DNA from: an uncultured Gemmatimonadales bacterium
GTDB taxonomy: Bacteria > Gemmatimonadota > Gemmatimonadetes > Gemmatimonadales > GWC2-71-9
Length of the DNA: 64,000 bases
Assembly: GCA_947259405.1 (NCBI GenBank)
Contig: CAMYLY010000004.1
Location: forward strand, 249,947 to 313,946
Direction of reading: 5' to 3'
Positions within the stretch are counted from its first letter, which is position 1. Each line of letters starts with the position of its first letter. Below the pieces are notes generated by a model that was not told the origin of the DNA, did no database searches, and saw only the letters and a list, made by a program, of their open reading frames with translations. Positions 60,512-64,000 of the stretch are shown here, piece by piece. Position numbers and translations under genes: made by a program.

Positions 60512-62425
60512 ATGGAAGAAGCCAACCAGGAATCGCTAGCCTCCCGGCTGGCCGACATTCTCTCCGACGCGTACGAGATCGAAGGAGAGATCGGTCGCGG
60601 TGGCATGGGGATCGTCTATAGCGCACGCGATCTGAAGCTCAAGCGCCGCGTGGCTATCAAGGTTCTGCCCCCGGACCTTGCCTTCCGTCAAGAGATCCGC
60701 ATGCGGTTCACGCGAGAGGCGCAGACGGCCGCTCGCCTGCAGCACCCTCACATCGTCCCAATCCACTCCGTGGGTGAAGAAGGTGGGTTGGTCTATTTCG
60801 TCATGGGGTACGTCGACGGTGAGTCACTCGCCGCGCGTCTGCGTCGACGAGAGCGGTTACCGGTCGAAGAAGCGCGTCGCGTCATGAAAGAAACATCTGA
60901 CGCCCTGGGGCTCGCCCACGCGATGGGCGTGATCCACCGTGACATCAAGCCGGACAACATCCTTCTCGAAGGCACTCGCCGTCGCGTCATGGTGACGGAT
61001 TTCGGAATCGCCAAGGCGCTGGTAGAGGGTGGCGGCGGCACGCTCACTGGTACGGGCGTCGCGATCGGCACACCGGCATACATGTCCCCCGAACAAGCAT
61101 CCGGCGAGCGAGAGATCGACTCCCGTTCTGACATCTACTCGCTTGGCGTGGTGGGCTTCGAAATGCTCACCGGTGATATCCCTTTCAAGGCGCCAACGGT
61201 TGCAGGGATTCTCCTCAAACAGGTGTCCGAGCCAGTGCCTGAAGTCGTGTCGATGCGTGAGGACTGTCCGGACGAACTCGCCTCGACGGTCATGCGATGC
61301 CTCGACAAGGACCCCCAAAACCGCTGGCCAACTGCTGATGCCCTGCGCCGTGCGCTGGAGAGTCGAACGACGAAGCCGTACCGTCCCCGCTCACCGCTGT
61401 CGAAGAAACCCGCGCGTGCTTCGCGAGAGCGAGACCGAGAGTTCTGGGAATGGTTCGCCGACGACAAGAAGGCTGCACCGCGTCCGCCGCGGTCCCGTCG
61501 CCCGGGAAGTCGCCCGCTTCCGGACCGTTCACGTCGACCGCGCAGCCGACCAGCATTGCAATCCGGGCAGGCCAAACCGCCGGAGCAGCTCAAGGCGTCG
61601 GAGCCATCGATCGTTCGGAAGTTCCGTTCCAATTTTGCATCCTACGTGGCGGTGAACGGCGGCCTCCTACTGATGAACGTCGTTACTGGTCTGGAGTCCC
61701 CATGGTTCTTGTTTCCCGCCATCGGGTGGGGCATTGGGCTCGCGTCGCAATACGGAAGACTCTGGACCTCGGGATACAGTATGCGCGACGTACTGAACCG
61801 ACCCGCCGCACCTGACGCCTTGCCGGTCGGTCCGAATGCGAAAATGAAACTCCCGGGTGCGCGTGCGATTGCGCCGATGCCCGAGCCAACCACTGGCGAG
61901 TACGGAACGCGGGCCGACCCAATTCGACAGATCAGGAAGGATCGCCAAGCCATTCTCCAGGTTGTGGAGAAGCTGCCCCCTGCTGAACGCGAACTGCTGC
62001 CGGAAGTCGTCAAGACAGTTGACTCTCTGGCGGGACGTGCCGTGGACTTGGCCACGATGCTGCGACAGATGGAGGGGAATGTCAGTGGCACATCGCTCGA
62101 GTCCCTCGATGAGCGCATCAAAGCGCTCAAACAGGAGGGCGCCGATCCAGAGAGTGACCGACGTCTCAGCCTCCTCGAGCGTCAGCGGACGGCCCTCGCC
62201 GAGCTGATGAAACGCCGAGAAAAGCTCGAAAGGCAGTTCGAGTCGTGCGTCCTGGCCGTCCAGAACGTGCGCTTTGACTTGCTACGGCTGCGCTCGGCCG
62301 GCGTCGACGCGGTACTGAGCGATCTCACCTCCGCCACGCAAGAGGCCCGCGCACTGCAAATCGACGTCGAGGCGGCGATCGATGCTGCAGGTGAAATCAG
62401 GGAAGCGCTGGGCCGACCCAACTGA
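60512..62425 (+). CDS. Serine/threonine protein kinase with 2TM module and coiled coil
   Basis: 637 residues. Kinase domain 22-285 is complete: GRGGMGIVY glycine loop, catalytic K50, HRDIKPDN (D144), DFG (163-165) and the SPEQ substrate loop (MSPEQASG). Then an Arg/Pro-rich linker (about 286-370), a two-helix membrane hairpin (FRSNFASYVAVNGGLLLMNVV and WFLFPAIGWGIGLA, the 2TM module), and a C-terminal coiled coil (about 480-620). Phosphorylates Ser/Thr in membrane-linked signalling. Convergent with the E1 gene with a one-base gap. Confidence 0.94.
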   Translation: MEEANQESLASRLADILSDAYEIEGEIGRGGMGIVYSARDLKLKRRVAIKVLPPDLAFRQEIRMRFTREAQTAARLQHPHIVPIHSVGEEGGLVYFVMGYVDGESLAARLRRRERLPVEEARRVMKETSDALGLAHAMGVIHRDIKPDNILLEGTRRRVMVTDFGIAKALVEGGGGTLTGTGVAIGTPAYMSPEQASGEREIDSRSDIYSLGVVGFEMLTGDIPFKAPTVAGILLKQVSEPVPEVVSMREDCPDELASTVMRCLDKDPQNRWPTADALRRALESRTTKPYRPRSPLSKKPARASRERDREFWEWFADDKKAAPRPPRSRRPGSRPLPDRSRRPRSRPALQSGQAKPPEQLKASEPSIVRKFRSNFASYVAVNGGLLLMNVVTGLESPWFLFPAIGWGIGLASQYGRLWTSGYSMRDVLNRPAAPDALPVGPNAKMKLPGARAIAPMPEPTTGEYGTRADPIRQIRKDRQAILQVVEKLPPAERELLPEVVKTVDSLAGRAVDLATMLRQMEGNVSGTSLESLDERIKALKQEGADPESDRRLSLLERQRTALAELMKRREKLERQFESCVLAVQNVRFDLLRLRSAGVDAVLSDLTSATQEARALQIDVEAAIDAAGEIREALGRPN

Positions 62426-62426
62426 T

Positions 62427-64000
62427 TCAGAAGGCGTGAATCTCCTCGATCACGGCTCGGATGTCGGCCGCCTGCGGGAGAATCACTTCCTCCATCTCTG
62501 GGGAGTACGCCACAAACGTGTCCGTTGACGCCACGCGTCTGACGGGTGCGTCCAGCCAAGGGAATAACTCGTCGGCGATGCGCGCCGCAATCTCGGCGCC
62601 GTAACCCCAGGACAAGGAATCCTCGTAGGCAACGATGGCCTTACTGGTCTTCCGGACAGACTCGCCTATCATGTCCCAATCCACCGGGTTGAGTGAACGC
62701 AGGTCGATGACCTCCGCACGGATCCCTTTCTCTTCCTCGAGCGCCTTCGCGGCAACGAGCGCGCGCTGGACGACGGCGCCGTAGGTCACGACAGTGAGGT
62801 CGGTTCCTTCCCGTACCGTTTTTGCCTTTCCAAACGGAATCATGAAGTTCGGGCCGGGATAGGGGGCCTTGTTGTAGGTCTGGCGATATAGGTGCTTGTG
62901 CTCAAGGAACAGCACCGGATCGTCGCACCGAATCGCGGTCCGAAGCAACCCATTTGCATCGAGCGCGGTTGCGGGGCAAACAACCCGTAAGCCTGGCACG
63001 CCCGTATAGATCGCCGCGCCTGTCTGCGAATGATAGACCGCGCCACCCTTCAGATACCCGCCGTACGTCGCGCGGACCACCACGGGTGCCGCAAACGCGT
63101 TGTTTGATCGCCACCGAAGCACTGCAAGTTCATTACGTAGCTGGTGGTAGGCCGGCCATATGTAGTCGAAGAACTGGATCTCGACCACGGGCTTGATCCC
63201 GCGCGTGGCCAATCCAATTGCGCGCCCCACAATATTCGCCTCAGCCAATGGCGAGTTGTATACGCGGTCTCCCCCGAACTTCTTCTGGAGGCCCCACGTC
63301 ACCTTAAAGACCCCGCCTTTGCCCTTCACGTCCTCGAGGTGCTGATCGCGAGACACGTCTGCAATGTCCTCACCGAACAGCACGATTCGTGAGTCACGCT
63401 CCATCTCGTCTGCCATGCACTTGTTCAGGAGATCGACCATCGTCGTTGGATCGCCGGAAAATTGTGGGTCGTCCTCCGTGTCGAATTGCTCAGCCGTCGG
63501 ATCGACATCCGGTGAATAGACGAAATGATAGACTGTGTTTGGCTGCGGTTGGGGGGACGCCAACGCAACTTCCGTTGCCAATTCCACATCCTCGTCCACC
63601 GAGCGTTCGATCGCTTCGATCTCTTCTTGGGTCGCCACACCGTCATCCAAAAGACGCCGGGCGAAATTGACGACCGGATCTCGCTCTCCTTCTGCCTCTC
63701 GCTCGTGGGGGGGCTTGTAATGCACTTCATCGTCAGACAGCGAATGGGAGTACGGTCGGATGACGTGGGCATGCACGAGCGCTGGCCCTCGCCGGCCGCG
63801 GCAGTATTGAATCGCTTCGGTAAGGATGTCGTACGACGCAATGGGATCGCAGCCGTCGACCTCCCGGACGAGCAAGTCTGGAAAACCCTCGACGAGGCGC
63901 GAGATCGATCCTCCGGCCGTTTGGACATCGACCGGCACCGAGATGGCGTAGCCATTGTCCTCGATCAAGAACAACACGGGAAGCTTGAGATTGCAGGCGG
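62427..64000 (-). CDS. 2-oxoacid dehydrogenase E1, fused alpha and beta parts (cut by window edge)
   Basis: The frame runs open to base 64000, so the N-terminus is missing; 524 codons are present. The right-hand part is E1 alpha C-terminal sequence ([21 protein letters not shown], thiamine-binding end), followed by a linker and the whole E1 beta (from [51 protein letters not shown]). In most bacteria alpha and beta are separate genes, so this is a fusion. It is part of the pyruvate, branched-chain or other 2-oxoacid dehydrogenase complex; the E2 gene is not visible. A branched-chain role is plausible but not proven. Confidence 0.92.
   Translation of the reverse strand, partial: ACNLKLPVLFLIEDNGYAISVPVDVQTAGGSISRLVEGFPDLLVREVDGCDPIASYDILTEAIQYCRGRRGPALVHAHVIRPYSHSLSDDEVHYKPPHEREAEGERDPVVNFARRLLDDGVATQEEIEAIERSVDEDVELATEVALASPQPQPNTVYHFVYSPDVDPTAEQFDTEDDPQFSGDPTTMVDLLNKCMADEMERDSRIVLFGEDIADVSRDQHLEDVKGKGGVFKVTWGLQKKFGGDRVYNSPLAEANIVGRAIGLATRGIKPVVEIQFFDYIWPAYHQLRNELAVLRWRSNNAFAAPVVVRATYGGYLKGGAVYHSQTGAAIYTGVPGLRVVCPATALDANGLLRTAIRCDDPVLFLEHKHLYRQTYNKAPYPGPNFMIPFGKAKTVREGTDLTVVTYGAVVQRALVAAKALEEEKGIRAEVIDLRSLNPVDWDMIGESVRKTSKAIVAYEDSLSWGYGAEIAARIADELFPWLDAPVRRVASTDTFVAYSPEMEEVILPQAADIRAVIEEIHAF

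Noticed and set aside
1..64000. CRISPR arrays, tRNA/rRNA genes, insertion sequences, integrases
   Set aside because: No spaced direct repeats, no cloverleaf or rRNA sequence, and no transposase-like reading frame were found on either strand.

Overview
The window looks like chromosomal DNA from a Gram-negative, GC-rich environmental bacterium, most likely Gemmatimonadota or a near relative. The reasons are outer-membrane proteins (an OmpA/TSP3 protein, a D15-like barrel), many lipoproteins, S9 peptidases, a fused E1 alpha-beta dehydrogenase, a Ser/Thr kinase with a 2TM module, and a DnaE2/ImuB cassette. This placement is by gene content only. Coding density is very high: 57 genes are supported, two of them cut by the window edges. 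No tRNA, rRNA, CRISPR array, insertion sequence or integrase was seen. No stretch over 300 bases lacks a gene; the longest gap is about 190 bases (59994-60182).

Layout. 1-8.6 kb: nadE (cut), a receiver with a C-terminal membrane anchor, YecE/DUF72, an NTF2-like protein, nucleoside hydrolase plus hydroxyacyl-CoA dehydrogenase, a DtxR-type regulator with a clear operator, Nudix, a tiny membrane protein with its own terminator, alpha/beta hydrolase. 8.6-16.3 kb: FabL-like reductase, dicarboxylate symporter, DUF2784, S9 peptidase, CPA antiporter, a MoaD-like/BNR-propeller pair, DUF402. 16.4-21.7 kb: an Eco57I-type DNA methyltransferase followed by an SNF2 helicase, a probable two-gene anti-phage or modification system. 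21.7-24.3 kb: a kinase-like membrane protein with no ATPase domain, then PhoU and a Na/Pi symporter. 24.4-30.5 kb: a translesion mutagenesis cassette (zinc ribbon, radical SAM, ImuB, DUF6504-like protein, DnaE2). 30.4-40 kb: ispH, lipoprotein, thioesterase, outer-membrane barrel, Fis-type and TetR regulators, DEAH helicase, pfkA, and a gene interrupted by in-frame UGA that reads as a SelW-type selenoprotein.

40-52 kb: OmpA/TSP3 protein, glycoside hydrolase-like protein, aconitase-family hydratase with an N-terminal swivel domain, M20 peptidase, lipoprotein, an unknown 410-residue protein, a TrmB-like regulator whose operator overlaps its start codon, M23 peptidase, membrane hydrolase. 52-64 kb: cupin, a nucleotidyltransferase/HprK-like kinase pair as in RiPP clusters, DinB, Ig-like lipoprotein, TetR regulator, lon, Ser/Thr kinase, E1 dehydrogenase (cut).

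How the genes work together. Most are housekeeping genes in short operons with 1-27 bp gaps or 4-base ATGA/GTGA overlaps. Seven convergent gene pairs end on one shared CTAG, so opposing stop codons overlap and no intergenic terminator is possible. The observations most worth following up are the selenoprotein with its predicted SECIS hairpin, the methyltransferase/SNF2 pair, the mutasome cassette carrying an extra zinc ribbon and radical SAM protein, and the self-contained operators in front of the DtxR, TrmB and TetR regulators.
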